Source: Bacillus sp. ISL-7 (GTDB lineage Bacteria > Bacillota > Bacilli > Bacillales_B > DSM-18226). Taken from it: a stretch of 64,000 nucleotides of DNA. The first letter of the stretch is position 1, and each line of letters opens with the position of its first letter. The stretch lies in the NCBI RefSeq assembly GCF_018613065.1, contig NZ_JAGGQW010000066.1, positions 1 through 64,000 on the forward strand, given 5' to 3'. Under the pieces are notes generated by a model. It ran no database searches. It was not told where the DNA came from and saw only the letters and a program-made list of their open reading frames with translations. The translations under genes and the position numbers were made by a program. Below are positions 18,095-27,915 of the stretch, in pieces.

Positions 18095-18985
18095 CTAAAA
18101 TGCTGGCCATTTGATGTCCGCTGCTTTTTCAAACCGCATTTCTACATCATGCCAATTGACTAAGTTCCACCAATTGTCGACATAATCCGGCCTTTTGTTT
18201 TTATACTGAAGATAATAAGCATGCTCCCAAACATCTAATACTAATAGTGGTATGGTATCCCACTGGGTCAATAGCATATGTCGTTCAGATTGCAGTATCT
18301 CTAAATGCCTTGCTCGTGGGGACCAAACTAATATGGCCCAGCCTACTCCTTCTACTTGCTTAGCCGCTTCAGAAAATTGCTTTTTAAACGCAGCAAAACT
18401 TCCAAAGTAGTTCTCAATTTCACCTTTTAACAGTCCTTTTGGATGATCCCCACCATTGGGGCTCATGTTTTTCCAAAAAATTGTATGAAGATAATGGCCA
18501 GACCCATGAAAGGCAAGCTCTCGTGACCAATGTTTAATTAATGAAAAATCGTTAGTTTCCCTTGCTTTTTTAAGATTAATTTCTGCTTTATTTAATCCAT
18601 CAACATATGCTCGGTGATGCTTATCGTGATGAAGCTTCATGATTTCCTCTGAAATATATGGTTCCAGTGCATTATATGGATAGGGAAGGTCAGGGAGTGT
18701 ATGGCCCCCAGCGGGTACAACTTTTTCTGCAACCCAAATGACTCCGCCTTCTTGTTTTCTTTTAAAATAATTTTCCATTTGCTCATGGATATTCTCAGCC
18801 TTCGCTTGAAGAGTTAGTAGCTCTTCATTTGATAATTGTCTGCCTGTGTTTTCAATTAATTCAGTGAAATTATCAAGATGTTCCCATAAATCAGAATTCC
18901 CTCCCTCCTTTTCTGATTGAAGAAACTGTTTCATTTGCTCATTCCACTCAAACAGTTCATTTACATAACGACTAAAACGATCCAT
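18095..18985 (-). CDS. sodF: Iron/manganese superoxide dismutase with N-terminal extension
   Basis: The 296-residue protein has about 90 extra residues, rich in charged amino acids and predicted helical, before a complete Fe/Mn-SOD domain (HTLPDLPYPYNALEPYI onward). Metal ligands are visible as HHDKHH, the H of FHGSGHYLH, and DVWEHAYYLQY. It converts superoxide to peroxide and oxygen. The long N-terminus resembles the B. subtilis SodF type. Start ATG 18985 follows AAGAAGGG; a TTG at 19006 is less likely. It lies between dacB and ypuI, where B. subtilis has no such gene as I recall. Confidence 0.85.
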   Translation of the reverse strand: MDRFSRYVNELFEWNEQMKQFLQSEKEGGNSDLWEHLDNFTELIENTGRQLSNEELLTLQAKAENIHEQMENYFKRKQEGGVIWVAEKVVPAGGHTLPDLPYPYNALEPYISEEIMKLHHDKHHRAYVDGLNKAEINLKKARETNDFSLIKHWSRELAFHGSGHYLHTIFWKNMSPNGGDHPKGLLKGEIENYFGSFAAFKKQFSEAAKQVEGVGWAILVWSPRARHLEILQSERHMLLTQWDTIPLLVLDVWEHAYYLQYKNKRPDYVDNWWNLVNWHDVEMRFEKAADIKWPAF

Positions 18986-19057
18986 TCTATCCCTTCTTCC
19001 CGACAATAGGATGCTTTATAAGTAGCCTACCTAGATGGTATGAGGGTGAGAGCAAAA

Positions 19058-19102
19058 AAAGAACATGATAAAAGGCCGCCCTAATAATAGGACCGCCCTT
19101 TC
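19058..19102 (-). terminator. Probable terminator between ypuI and sodF
   Basis: On the minus strand AAAGGGCGGTCCTA and TAGGGCGGCCTTTT can fold with a small internal loop and end in TTTT, right after ypuI. Confidence 0.55.
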
Positions 19103-19112
19103 AATGATAATC

Positions 19113-19601
19113 TTATTTTGATTGGATCATTTTTGTTCGATAATCTGTTTCATAATACTCAAGTTCTTCCCTAATCCTTTGAAACTCACCTTCTAAACTT
19201 TTGACCAACTGTACAATACTGTCAGAAATGTTTCGATAAAACTTGATAGAGTTTCTTCCCGTGTAAGCTGACCTGCTGTCTTCGAACCAGGCATCATTCT
19301 TCGGTGAGAAAAACTCTTCAATACATTGATGATAAATTTTATAAAGAGTTTTTTCTGCTGCTGCTTTTTGAAAAGGACTGCCTTGCAAAATTACGGAGCA
19401 CGCATCTAAACTTTCTTCACTATAAACAATTAATTTCCGTAAATTTGCAAAGATCAATTTATTATAATTACGATCTTCTTCATTTTCCAAGTTTAGTTGC
19501 GAAATCGTTGCTTCATTTAAAAAATCCTCTAATGTTAAAATTGACTTCCCTAAAAAATTCTTTACATCATTTAATTGTGTTTTTACCAATGTATTACCCA
19601 T
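19113..19601 (-). CDS. ypuI: YpuI-family protein (DUF3907)
   Basis: 162-residue soluble, mainly helical protein with no signal peptide or membrane segment. Sequence and position between dacB and scpB agree with YpuI. No function is established for the family. The ATG at 19601 has a GGGGGTTAAC site upstream. Confidence 0.75.
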   Translation of the reverse strand: MGNTLVKTQLNDVKNFLGKSILTLEDFLNEATISQLNLENEEDRNYNKLIFANLRKLIVYSEESLDACSVILQGSPFQKAAAEKTLYKIYHQCIEEFFSPKNDAWFEDSRSAYTGRNSIKFYRNISDSIVQLVKSLEGEFQRIREELEYYETDYRTKMIQSK

Positions 19602-19637
19602 TGTTAACCCCCTAAATTTTTACTTCGTAAACATTGC

Positions 19638-20057
19638 TTATTTTGGCTGCATAATGAACTCTAGAGGAGAACGAAGTTCATATTCTTTCTTTTGGTTAAG
19701 AGAAAGAAAAATTTCAGGTAATTTAATATAATTGATATCTTGAAAATAAGAAGCAAATTCCTGCTTTGAATTAATATAAAGTCGTTTTCGGCTGCGCAGG
19801 CCAGGATTTTTCATGAGACATACAAGCGCTACGATATCTTTAAACGAAACCTCATTGTTATCCTGAACCATAATCGGGTCTTGCTTGTACGGAGTGAATT
19901 CATGGATGAATTCATCGAAATACCTAACATATAAAACGTGCAGCGTTTTTTCCTCACCATCTTCAGAAAAAGTAACGATGCTTCTGTTAAAAAAGTCCTC
20001 AGAAGTATTTGATTGCTCCTTTTCCAATTCAAAGCCTTTACACTCTTTAATTAACAA
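19638..20057 (-). CDS. Hypothetical protein
   Basis: 139-residue soluble protein that I do not recognise. It is acidic and mixed alpha/beta in appearance, with no signal, membrane segment or familiar motif. A TTG start at 20057 is preceded by AAGGAGTGGG, a strong ribosome site, supporting a real gene. It lies 36 nt upstream of ypuI on the same strand, so the two probably share a transcript. It has no counterpart that I recall at this place in B. subtilis. Confidence 0.65.
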   Translation of the reverse strand: MLIKECKGFELEKEQSNTSEDFFNRSIVTFSEDGEEKTLHVLYVRYFDEFIHEFTPYKQDPIMVQDNNEVSFKDIVALVCLMKNPGLRSRKRLYINSKQEFASYFQDINYIKLPEIFLSLNQKKEYELRSPLEFIMQPK

Positions 20058-20178
20058 ATTAATCCCACTCCTTGGCCAATGACAATATCACAAGTAAAAA
20101 TCTTTTTAACATGTCGTGAAAGAATTGAATAATTAACCTACATTTATTTTATCATAAAATTAAGTAAGGATTGGAAAA

Positions 20179-20766
20179 TTAAGAATTAATCGTCTCCTGA
20201 AATTTTTCAAAAAATAGATCTGCCTCTTCCTGAATAAATTCATCTTCTGCCTTTTCGGGAAGCTGGGGTAGTTCTTCAATACTTTTCAGACCAAAGTAGT
20301 CCAGAAACTCTTTCGTTGTTCCATATAAGTAGGCTCTTCCAGTACCTTCTGCACGGCCAACTTCTTTTATTAACGCTTTTGCCATTAGTGTATGCAACGG
20401 TCTTTCTGTTTTCACACCACGAATTTCCTCAATTTCAGCTCGAGTGATTGGCTGTTTATAGGCAATGATGGCCAATGTTTCTAGCGCTGCCTGTGACAAT
20501 GTGGAAGTATGGGGGGAATCAACAAGTTTCTTTAGATAAGTTGCATTTTCTTTCTTTGTTGCAAGTTGATAGGTACCAGCAAGCTGGACCATCATAATTC
20601 CCCTTTTGTTGTCCCGCTCATATTCTTTTTTCAGATCCTCAATTATTTCACTTGCCTTAAGTTCATTCACTTCTAGAACCTCTGCTAGCTGTTTCAGTGA
20701 AAGCCCTTCATCCCCTGCAGCAAACAAAAGGCTTTCTAGGATACTGTTCCAGTTAATGATTTCCAA
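20179..20766 (-). CDS. scpB: Segregation and condensation protein ScpB
   Basis: 195 residues made of two winged-helix domains (around 10-80 and 95-160; [21 protein letters not shown] is the family hallmark). Binds ScpA in the SMC condensin complex that organises and segregates the chromosome. The scpA stop overlaps its start by 14 nt. Confidence 0.95.
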   Translation of the reverse strand: MEIINWNSILESLLFAAGDEGLSLKQLAEVLEVNELKASEIIEDLKKEYERDNKRGIMMVQLAGTYQLATKKENATYLKKLVDSPHTSTLSQAALETLAIIAYKQPITRAEIEEIRGVKTERPLHTLMAKALIKEVGRAEGTGRAYLYGTTKEFLDYFGLKSIEELPQLPEKAEDEFIQEEADLFFEKFQETINS

Positions 20767-21523
20767 TCATTTCTGCCCCTTCCTTTACGGCTTTAACATA
20801 AATATCTCCAAAGTTCTCTTGTTGCTGGGCGTCAATCTCTTTTCGTTTAATAAGTTCCAAGACGGCCAAAAAGGTTACGACGATATGATCCTTAGCCGGA
20901 TAGGGAAATAATTCATTAAAGTTTTTTTGTCCTTTAAGCTGCTTAAGTTCCACCATAATTTCTGTCATTCTGGTTTCAATAGATATTTCCTGACGAGTAA
21001 TCTTCGTTGCCATTGGGCGCTGAAGTTTCTTTCGTCGCATTAATTTTTGAAGTGCAGCCAGCATATCATACAGAGAAACATTTAACTCTTCTTTTTCCGG
21101 CTGTTTCTCTTTCGCAAACTCAGAAAGATCACTTGGCGGCTTTGTATACATGAGCCCTCGTTCCACTTCCATGGATTTTAAGTCATGGGCTGCTTCTTTA
21201 TATTTTCGATACTCTATTAGACGCTCAACAAGTTCGTCTCTTGGATCTTCTTCGAATAACAAGTCAGGATCCTCTACATTGAGAACTTCCTCATGCTTTG
21301 GTAAAAGCATTTTACTCTTAATTACGAGCAACGTCGCGGCCATAACTAAAAACTCGCTTGCAACATCGAGCTTGAGCTCATTCATTGTCTTTATATACAT
21401 TAAGTATTGCTCGGTTATTTCGGCAACCGGAATATCATATATATCAATTTCTAAACCATTAATTAAATGGAGCAGCAAATCTAATGGTCCTTCAAATGCA
21501 TCAATTTTCACCTTGTATGGCAT
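20753..21523 (-). CDS. scpA: Segregation and condensation protein ScpA (kleisin)
   Basis: 256-residue kleisin. The N-terminal motif [12 protein letters not shown] is diagnostic, and the C-terminal winged helix bridges SMC heads. Acts with ScpB and SMC. First gene of the scpA-scpB pair. Confidence 0.95.
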   Translation of the reverse strand: MPYKVKIDAFEGPLDLLLHLINGLEIDIYDIPVAEITEQYLMYIKTMNELKLDVASEFLVMAATLLVIKSKMLLPKHEEVLNVEDPDLLFEEDPRDELVERLIEYRKYKEAAHDLKSMEVERGLMYTKPPSDLSEFAKEKQPEKEELNVSLYDMLAALQKLMRRKKLQRPMATKITRQEISIETRMTEIMVELKQLKGQKNFNELFPYPAKDHIVVTFLAVLELIKRKEIDAQQQENFGDIYVKAVKEGAEMIGNH

Positions 21524-21731
21524 TATAACTCACCAAAATTCTTTAAAATAAGTTCGTTGATCATTCACTTCGACTATTAATAGTATAGAGGATTAAATAA
21601 GGTTATCCAATAGAAAAATCAACTTGGCGAGGGAATATTATCAAAACATGATGATTGCCCATAACAATGGACAAATATCCTACATATGATGACAAGGAAA
21701 AGAACAAAACATTTTTTAGGAGGTAATGAAT

Positions 21732-21818
21732 ATGGCTGACGGATTCGGATCCGGATTTGCGTTAATTGTAGTTCTATTTATCTTGTTAATTATCGTTGGT
21801 GCTTCCTGGGTCTATTAA
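21732..21818 (+). CDS. YjcZ-family small sporulation protein
   Basis: A 28-residue ORF, MADGFGSGFALIVVLFILL then IIVGASWVY, with a Gly-rich head and one membrane helix. This is the pattern of the YjcZ/YtzI-like family of tiny hydrophobic proteins made during sporulation. AGGAGG lies 8 nt upstream and a terminator follows at 21897, so it is a complete small transcription unit. Function unknown. Confidence 0.85.
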   Translation: MADGFGSGFALIVVLFILLIIVGASWVY

Positions 21819-21893
21819 TTAAACATTTGGAAGTGTACAGGATTAAACATATTACTGTGCACTCCGGCTGGCTACCAATATTAGTTAGAACTA

Positions 21894-21927
21894 CTTGCCC
21901 GTCAATATTGACGGGCTTTTTTTATTG
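21894..21927 (+). terminator. Terminator of the YjcZ-type gene
   Basis: Arms GCCCGTCAA and TTGACGGGC followed by seven T. Confidence 0.85.
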
Positions 21928-22007
21928 AAAAGTAAAATTCTAATATTTTAAAGGAACCATTTAACTGTGATAAACTATACTAAACATTTTGTAAGGGGGA
22001 GAATTGC

Positions 22008-22529
22008 TTGTACCCGAGCGAGTATATACATTTTTTAGCCCATTTTCATGGCGATCGTGATTATTTCGAGTGCCATGAACTACTTGAAGATTACTGGAAA
22101 AAGACCGATCCGAGAAACAAGGATTCCGTCTGGGTCGGTTTTATTTTATTGTCAGTATCTGCTTATCATCATCGTCGAAGTAATTTTAGCGGTGCTGAAC
22201 GAACATTAAGAAAAGCAATAATGATACTTAAATTACAATCGGATTCGTTGACAAAACTCGGAATAAATAAAGTGGATTTTTACCACTTGTTAAATAGACA
22301 GATTTCCGCATTGCAAAAAGGAGAATCATATAGAAGCATTTCCTTACCCATTTGTGACCCCAACTTATTAGAATTTGCGAAAAAAGCATGTGAACAAAAA
22401 GGGTTTATTTGGGGAAATGAAAGTGATCTTACCAATAACTCCCTTGTCCACCGTCATAAATTACGTGACAGATCCAGTATAATAGATGAAAGAAATCGGT
22501 CATTAAAGACGCGGAAAAGCAGCGAATAA
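22008..22529 (+). CDS. ypuF: DUF309-family protein YpuF
   Basis: 173 residues from a TTG start at 22008 with AAGGGGGA upstream. The N-terminal domain has the DUF309 signature HFHGDRDYFECHELLEDYWK and a second conserved patch AYHHRRSNFSGAERTLRKA, an all-helical bundle of unknown function. The basic C-terminal tail is not conserved-looking. In B. subtilis ypuF neighbours scpA, as here. The stop codon lies inside the terminator stem. Confidence 0.85.
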   Translation: MYPSEYIHFLAHFHGDRDYFECHELLEDYWKKTDPRNKDSVWVGFILLSVSAYHHRRSNFSGAERTLRKAIMILKLQSDSLTKLGINKVDFYHLLNRQISALQKGESYRSISLPICDPNLLEFAKKACEQKGFIWGNESDLTNNSLVHRHKLRDRSSIIDERNRSLKTRKSSE

Positions 22530-22549
22530 ATTTATTATTCGCTGCTTTT
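22515..22549. terminator. Bidirectional terminator between ypuF and ribT
   Basis: Perfect 15-bp inverted repeat AAAAGCAGCGAATAA / TTATTCGCTGCTTTT with a 5-nt loop; T runs on both strands. Serves the convergent ypuF and ribT. Confidence 0.9.
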
Positions 22550-22560
22550 TTGAATGTCAT

Positions 22561-22911
<351 letters not shown>

Positions 22912-23081
22912 TTAGATCCCTCATTATATTAAATAAACCGATAAAATATTTGGTTTAACAATAGTATATTTTTACCAAGAAAATCAATATTAAACATTAT
23001 TCATTATATGTAGTCGCAGATATTATGTTTCATTAATCACCATGATACATAATAAATGGTCAATCATCAATAAAATTATTC

Positions 23082-23177
23082 TTAGTGTCTAGGTCCAATA
23101 AAAATCCAATAAATAATTCCCCATAGAACGGACAAGCCAATAAGAATACTAAATAAAACCCAGTTAGTTCTCTTCAT
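23082..23177 (-). CDS. Small single-pass membrane protein
   Basis: A 31-residue ORF, MKRTNWVLFSILIGLSVLWG then IIYWIFIGPRH, with one membrane helix and a basic N-terminus. TTTTGGAGGAAGC puts GGAGG 11 nt upstream of the ATG. It is too short for homology-free certainty, but the ribosome site and the clear membrane-protein composition support it. No named family recognised. Confidence 0.65.
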   Translation of the reverse strand: MKRTNWVLFSILIGLSVLWGIIYWIFIGPRH

Positions 23178-23420
23178 GAAAAAAGCTTCCTCCAAAATAA
23201 GTTTTGAAGATGTTGTACACGACTTCCATTCTACACTAAATTACAAAAATAATCTATTCTGCTTATTTCTGCTTACAAATTTTGCATTTTTTATTAAGAT
23301 TAACTATCTATGAAACTTCCGCGTGGATATTTACGTTATTATTATTGGATTCGGTTATATTAATTAATAAATGAGTCTCACCAATTCTTTACTACCTTTT
23401 AGAGTTACGAGGAGGAAACT
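23178..23420. other. Intergenic stretch without further features
   Basis: AT-rich interval between the small membrane protein and ypuA. It should hold divergent promoters; TTTATTAAGATTAACTATCTAT is compatible with one for ypuA but is not compelling. GAGGAGG precedes the ypuA start. Confidence 0.4.
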
Positions 23421-24284
23421 ATGAAGAAAATTCTTATTTACTTATTGTTAAGTTTGCTACTTATCAATCCAGTCCGCACTTTTGCTGATATAGCTGAAGG
23501 GGACATGATTGTTACATTAGGTGAAAATTTAACAAATGAGCAAAAAAATATTCTTTTAACGGAAATGGGTGCTCCAAATGATGTACAAATTGTAACTGTA
23601 TCGAATCAGGAGGAACATCAATATTTAGGGAAATACGTATCAAAATCATTCATCGGCACAAAGGCCATATCATCATCTGCTATAACCATTCAACCTAAGG
23701 GGTCTGGGATTACCGTTGAAACCAAAAATATTAACTGGGTTACGGACGAGATGTATGTCAATGCCCTTATCACTGCGGGTGTTAAGGATGCAAAAATTTA
23801 TATAACATCCCCGGTTACGGTTTCTGGAACAGCCGCGCTTACTGGTATCATAAAAGCCTATGAAATATCAGCTGATAAAACGATTCCTGAAGAAGTAAAA
23901 CAAGCGGCAAACCAGGAAATGGTCGAAACCGCTAAACTAGGAGAATCCATTGGTGATAAGAACGCTGCTGCATTAATTGCGAAAGTGAAAGAAGAAATTG
24001 CTAAGAATAAACCAAAAAATGATGAAGAACTACAAAATATTATTGAACAAGCTGCAAATGAATTAAATGTTAAACTTACTGATGAAGAAATGAAACGTTT
24101 AATGGACTTTTTTAATAAGCTCAAAGATTTAAACATTGATTGGAACCAAGTTAGCGACCAACTTAATAAAGCTAAAGATCGTATTTCTAAATTTCTTCAA
24201 TCAGAAGAAGGGCAAGGTTTCTTAGAAAAAATTAAACAATTTTTCATTTGGCTCATTGATGCCATTAAATCCATATTCTCCTAA
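23421..24284 (+). CDS. ypuA: DUF1002-family exported protein YpuA
   Basis: 287 residues with a signal peptide (about 1-22, cleavage after TFA), a DUF1002 domain starting AEGDMIVTLGENLTNEQKN and including GTKAISSSAITI, and a helical C-terminal tail. Secreted or wall-associated protein of unknown function; in B. subtilis ypuA belongs to the cell-envelope stress regulons (sigma-M). It precedes lysA convergently, as in B. subtilis. Confidence 0.88.
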   Translation: MKKILIYLLLSLLLINPVRTFADIAEGDMIVTLGENLTNEQKNILLTEMGAPNDVQIVTVSNQEEHQYLGKYVSKSFIGTKAISSSAITIQPKGSGITVETKNINWVTDEMYVNALITAGVKDAKIYITSPVTVSGTAALTGIIKAYEISADKTIPEEVKQAANQEMVETAKLGESIGDKNAAALIAKVKEEIAKNKPKNDEELQNIIEQAANELNVKLTDEEMKRLMDFFNKLKDLNIDWNQVSDQLNKAKDRISKFLQSEEGQGFLEKIKQFFIWLIDAIKSIFS

Positions 24285-24293
24285 CTGAATCAG

Positions 24294-24329
24294 AAAAAGC
24301 TGCCACTTCAAACGAAGTGGCAGCTTTTT
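24294..24329. terminator. Bidirectional terminator between ypuA and lysA
   Basis: Perfect 16-bp inverted repeat AAAAAGCTGCCACTTC / GAAGTGGCAGCTTTTT with a 4-nt loop. Confidence 0.92.
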
Positions 24330-25634
24330 TTATTTCAGCGGCAAATCATGGCGTAGTAAGTCTTCGTAGGTCTCTCTTTTTACTACAAGTGTTGCTGTAC
24401 CATTTTCTACAAAAACGACAGCCGGACGTGGGATTCGATTATAGTTATTTGACATTGAATAGCCGTAGGCACCCGTGCAAAAAACTGCGAGTATATCCTC
24501 TTCTCCAGTTTCTGGAAGCGGCAAATCCCAAATCAACATATCTCCAGATTCACAGCATTTCCCAGCGATTGAAACAGTTTTATTCGCTTTCTTTAATGGC
24601 TTATTTGCAAGAACAGCTTCATATTTGGCCTGATAGAGTGCAGGTCGAATATTGTCACTCATTCCGCCATCAACCGCTAAATACTTTCTAACACCAGGTA
24701 CTTCTTTGGACGAACCCACTTTATAAAGGGTAATTCCTGCATCGCCAACAAGTGAACGACCTGGCTCTATCCAAATTTCTGGCATTTTTAAAGAGTAGCC
24801 CTCCGTTAACTTTTTTACTTCCCGTATAATTTCACTCACATATTGGAATGGTTGTAATGGTTCATCTTCTTTTGTATAGCGGATCCCGAAGCCCCCGCCC
24901 AAATTTAAAACCTTTGCTTCAAAGGAAAGTTCCTTTTTCCACGCTTCCATTTTTTGGACAATCTTTTTTGCAGCTAATAAAAAGCCAGTTGTTTCAAAAA
25001 TTTGTGATCCAATATGGCAATGGAGTCCAAGTACCTCAAAGTTTTCAATTTCAAGCGCCATTTTTAATGCGTCTTCCGCTTGTCCATTTTGAAGATCAAA
25101 CCCAAACTTCGAATCTTCCTGCCCAGTTAAAATGTAATCATGGGTATGGGCTTCAATTCCCGGAGTTACCCTTAGCAGGATATTTACATGGGCATTTTTT
25201 TCGATCGAAATTGCTTTCAATAGCGCAAGTTCCGAAAAATTATCCACAACAATACAGCCGATTTCCTGATCCAATGCCATTTCTAATTCTTCTCTGCTTT
25301 TATTATTTCCATGAAAATGAATTCTCTCGACTGGGAATCCTGCAGCCAAAGCAGTATACAATTCACCACCAGACACTACATCAAGTGATAAACCTTCTTC
25401 CTCGGCGAGCTGAATCATGGCAATGGTTGAAAAAGCTTTACTGGCATAGGCCACTTGTGCCTTAATATTTTGTTCTTCAAATTCCCGCTTAAAGGACCGT
25501 GCCCTCTCGCGCATTAATGCGACGTCATATACATAAAGGGGAGTTCCAAATTCTTTAGTCAACTCAACAGAATCAACTCCGCCAATTTCTAAATTTCCAT
25601 TTTTATTTACCCCTGTTGTCCCGTAAAAATACAT
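24330..25634 (-). CDS. lysA: Diaminopimelate decarboxylase LysA
   Basis: 434-residue PLP enzyme of fold type III: Schiff-base lysine K66 (AYASKAFS), glycine-rich phosphate site LNLGGGFGIRY, and CCESGDML active-site cysteine near residue 348. Converts meso-diaminopimelate to lysine, the last biosynthetic step. Gene order ypuA-lysA-spoVAF matches B. subtilis. Monocistronic by its terminator. Confidence 0.95.
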   Translation of the reverse strand: MYFYGTTGVNKNGNLEIGGVDSVELTKEFGTPLYVYDVALMRERARSFKREFEEQNIKAQVAYASKAFSTIAMIQLAEEEGLSLDVVSGGELYTALAAGFPVERIHFHGNNKSREELEMALDQEIGCIVVDNFSELALLKAISIEKNAHVNILLRVTPGIEAHTHDYILTGQEDSKFGFDLQNGQAEDALKMALEIENFEVLGLHCHIGSQIFETTGFLLAAKKIVQKMEAWKKELSFEAKVLNLGGGFGIRYTKEDEPLQPFQYVSEIIREVKKLTEGYSLKMPEIWIEPGRSLVGDAGITLYKVGSSKEVPGVRKYLAVDGGMSDNIRPALYQAKYEAVLANKPLKKANKTVSIAGKCCESGDMLIWDLPLPETGEEDILAVFCTGAYGYSMSNNYNRIPRPAVVFVENGTATLVVKRETYEDLLRHDLPLK

Positions 25635-25791
25635 TCCCTTCCCTCTCTCTCAATCACTCACTATAGTTTATGCGGACAATCATAAAAGATAATAATAAAT
25701 AGACAGAATCTGCAAAAGATACTGCCTATTTTCATACTTTATCCCTTTATTTAATTAAAAATACTTTAGCATAACTGCTAGAAAAGTGCAA

Positions 25792-27282
25792 TTATTTCTC
25801 GTTCGCTTTAGGCGGCTGCCTGTATCGGTTTCTAGGATGAACAATACTAGGTCTGAGAACGGACCCTGGTATTGCTCGGCGCACAATTATTTGCAAAAAT
25901 CCTTTGGGTTCAAAAGGAAGGAACGGCCATAAATAAGGTGTATTAAGGGCACGTATTTTAACAAGAAAGAGAAAGAATACTGTCGTCCCAATGACAAATC
26001 CAGGCAGATGAAAGATTGACACAAGAATCAACAGTGTTAATCGACCGATTTTGTTTGCGACGCTTAATTCATAACTTGGAGTTGTAAAAGAGCCTATCCC
26101 TGCAACGGCGACATACAAGATTACCTCAGGAACAAATAAACCAACACTAATCGCAATCTGGCCAATTAATACTGCAGCAATTAAACCCATTGCAGTTGAA
26201 AGTGGAGTAGGTGTATGAATGGCCGCCAATCGTAAAAATTCAATCCCAAAATCCGCTAAAAATATTTGAACGATAATTGGAATATTGGTTTGTTCATTTG
26301 GTCCAATAAACGAAAGCTTTTCAGGTAATAATGAAGGTTCTAATACAAACAACATCCATAATGGAAGTAGTAAAATAGATGTCAATATCCCTAAAAAACG
26401 CGTCCAACGCAGGAATGTTCCCATTGCAGGTGATTCACGGAATTCCTCTGCATGCTGCACATGATGGAAAAATGTAGCAGGTGCAATAATAACACTAGGG
26501 GAAGTGTCGACATAAATAACAACATGCCCTTCGAGAATATGTGTAGCAGCAATATCAGCACGCTCCGTATATCTGACGAGCGGATATGGATTCCATCCCT
26601 GTTTCAAGATAAATTCTTCTATCGTTTTATCAGCCATTGGAATTCCATCTGTTTCAATTGCTTTTATTTCTTTACGAATAATATTTAACAAATCTGGATC
26701 TGCAACATCTTCTAAGTAACCTAAAGCCACATCTGACTTTGACCGTTCGCCTACCTTTAGCATTTCGAAGCGCAGTCGTTCATCTCGAATTCTTCGTCTT
26801 GTTAAAGCTGTATTCAAAATAATGTTTTCAACAAATCCATCACGTGATCCTCTAACTACCTTTTCTGTATCGGGCTCTTGAGGCTGCCTGCCTGGATAGC
26901 TTCTAACATCAATGGCAAAAGCAGTATTTTCCCCTTCCATTACAACAACAATCAATCCAGATAAAACCTTGTCGACAATGATATCCAACTGGTTAATCTG
27001 TTCAACAGATTGATTAACTAGTCTATTTTCAACAATCTTAAAGAGGTCTGTCGATAATTTTTCATGATAATTGATTTCTACTAATTCTTTAATCAATTGA
27101 ATAATGTAAATGGTATCACATAACCCATTAACATAGTAAATATGGACGTCTTTTTTAAGGACTTTTAATTTCCTTACTCCAAAATCAAAGCTTACCCCAA
27201 GGCCCACCCGCTGTTTCATATAATTTTCTATTTCATTTACCGATTCCGGGATTGGCCATTTTTGTTCGTTACTTCTTGACAT
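25792..27282 (-). CDS. spoVAF: Stage V sporulation protein SpoVAF (GerA-A family)
   Basis: 496 residues, related to the A subunits of germinant receptors: soluble N-terminal half, then several membrane segments from about residue 290 onward and a basic C-terminus. In B. subtilis it forms a complex with FigP that amplifies germination. Start ATG 27282 follows AAGGAGTGG; it overlaps the spoVAEA 3' end by 14 nt. Last gene of the operon. Confidence 0.92.
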   Translation of the reverse strand: MSRSNEQKWPIPESVNEIENYMKQRVGLGVSFDFGVRKLKVLKKDVHIYYVNGLCDTIYIIQLIKELVEINYHEKLSTDLFKIVENRLVNQSVEQINQLDIIVDKVLSGLIVVVMEGENTAFAIDVRSYPGRQPQEPDTEKVVRGSRDGFVENIILNTALTRRRIRDERLRFEMLKVGERSKSDVALGYLEDVADPDLLNIIRKEIKAIETDGIPMADKTIEEFILKQGWNPYPLVRYTERADIAATHILEGHVVIYVDTSPSVIIAPATFFHHVQHAEEFRESPAMGTFLRWTRFLGILTSILLLPLWMLFVLEPSLLPEKLSFIGPNEQTNIPIIVQIFLADFGIEFLRLAAIHTPTPLSTAMGLIAAVLIGQIAISVGLFVPEVILYVAVAGIGSFTTPSYELSVANKIGRLTLLILVSIFHLPGFVIGTTVFFLFLVKIRALNTPYLWPFLPFEPKGFLQIIVRRAIPGSVLRPSIVHPRNRYRQPPKANEK

Positions 27283-27844
27283 GAAAGCCACTCCTTTCAA
27301 GTATAAGCTCCACTGCTTTTTTCGTTATCGGGGAACCCTGCTTGTAGGAGTCACGTCTTGCCATTTTGCCAATATCCCCAACGCCTACGATGATAGGTAC
27401 CTTCAATTCATCGAGGCAGTAAACAGTGTCACCATTTATTCTCCCTATTTCAAACTCTGGTATACCAAATTTATCTACCCCATATGGTGTTAAATTCCCA
27501 TCTCGATCGATACTAATGTCCACCCTGGCCCATTCTTCATGTCTTGATTTTGCTGCGACAGCAATGATGCCCAGAACTTCAATTTCTTTATGTTGAGCAA
27601 CAAATTTCAATGCATTTTCACCTGCGCCTTCTCCAACTATGCCACTATCATCAAACATCACTAATACAGGATCGTGAGGAGTTTTTTTTATTAACTTGAC
27701 TATTTCAAGTCCAGTTAATGTTGACGGATTTCCTTGGGAACTGGATATACACCTGCCGCCAATTTCTCTAGCAACATGTTCTACAGCCCTCTTAGCATAT
27801 TCATCACCATCAGTTATTAAAATAACACGCCTCCGAATGCTCAT
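27269..27844 (-). CDS. spoVAEA: Stage V sporulation protein SpoVAEA
   Basis: 191-residue soluble protein beginning [22 protein letters not shown], which is the SpoVAEA signature; the middle has [17 protein letters not shown]. In B. subtilis it lies on the outer face of the spore inner membrane and affects germination rate. Start ATG 27844 is chosen because AAAGGA precedes it; an ATG at 27862 would include that site. Normally preceded by spoVAEB, which is absent here. Confidence 0.9.
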   Translation of the reverse strand: MSIRRRVILITDGDEYAKRAVEHVAREIGGRCISSSQGNPSTLTGLEIVKLIKKTPHDPVLVMFDDSGIVGEGAGENALKFVAQHKEIEVLGIIAVAAKSRHEEWARVDISIDRDGNLTPYGVDKFGIPEFEIGRINGDTVYCLDELKVPIIVGVGDIGKMARRDSYKQGSPITKKAVELILERSGFHVKK

Positions 27845-27863
27845 TCTGTGATGTCCTTTCATC

Positions 27864-27903
27864 AGAAAAGCGTAAGCGCCTGTTAAGCACTAGTGCTAGA
27901 CTG
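27864..27903 (+). repeat. Short interspersed repeat at the spoVA junction
   Basis: AGAAAAGCGTAAGCGCCTGT followed by TAAGCACTAGTGCTAGACTG. Head AAAGCGNAAGCGCC and tail GCTAGACNGT match, in opposite orientation, the copies at 33451 and 45276. It occupies most of the 71-bp gap between spoVAB and spoVAEA, exactly where spoVAC-spoVAD-spoVAEB would lie. Confidence 0.75.
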
Positions 27904-27915
27904 TTTTCAAAAGTT

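Noticed and set aside
21150..21551. 133-codon plus-strand frame
   Set aside because: Antisense to scpA, Ser-rich shadow of the real gene, no ribosome site.
24848..25465. 205-codon open frame on the plus strand
   Set aside because: Lies fully antisense to lysA, has no ribosome site, and its composition is what the reverse of a coding frame gives.
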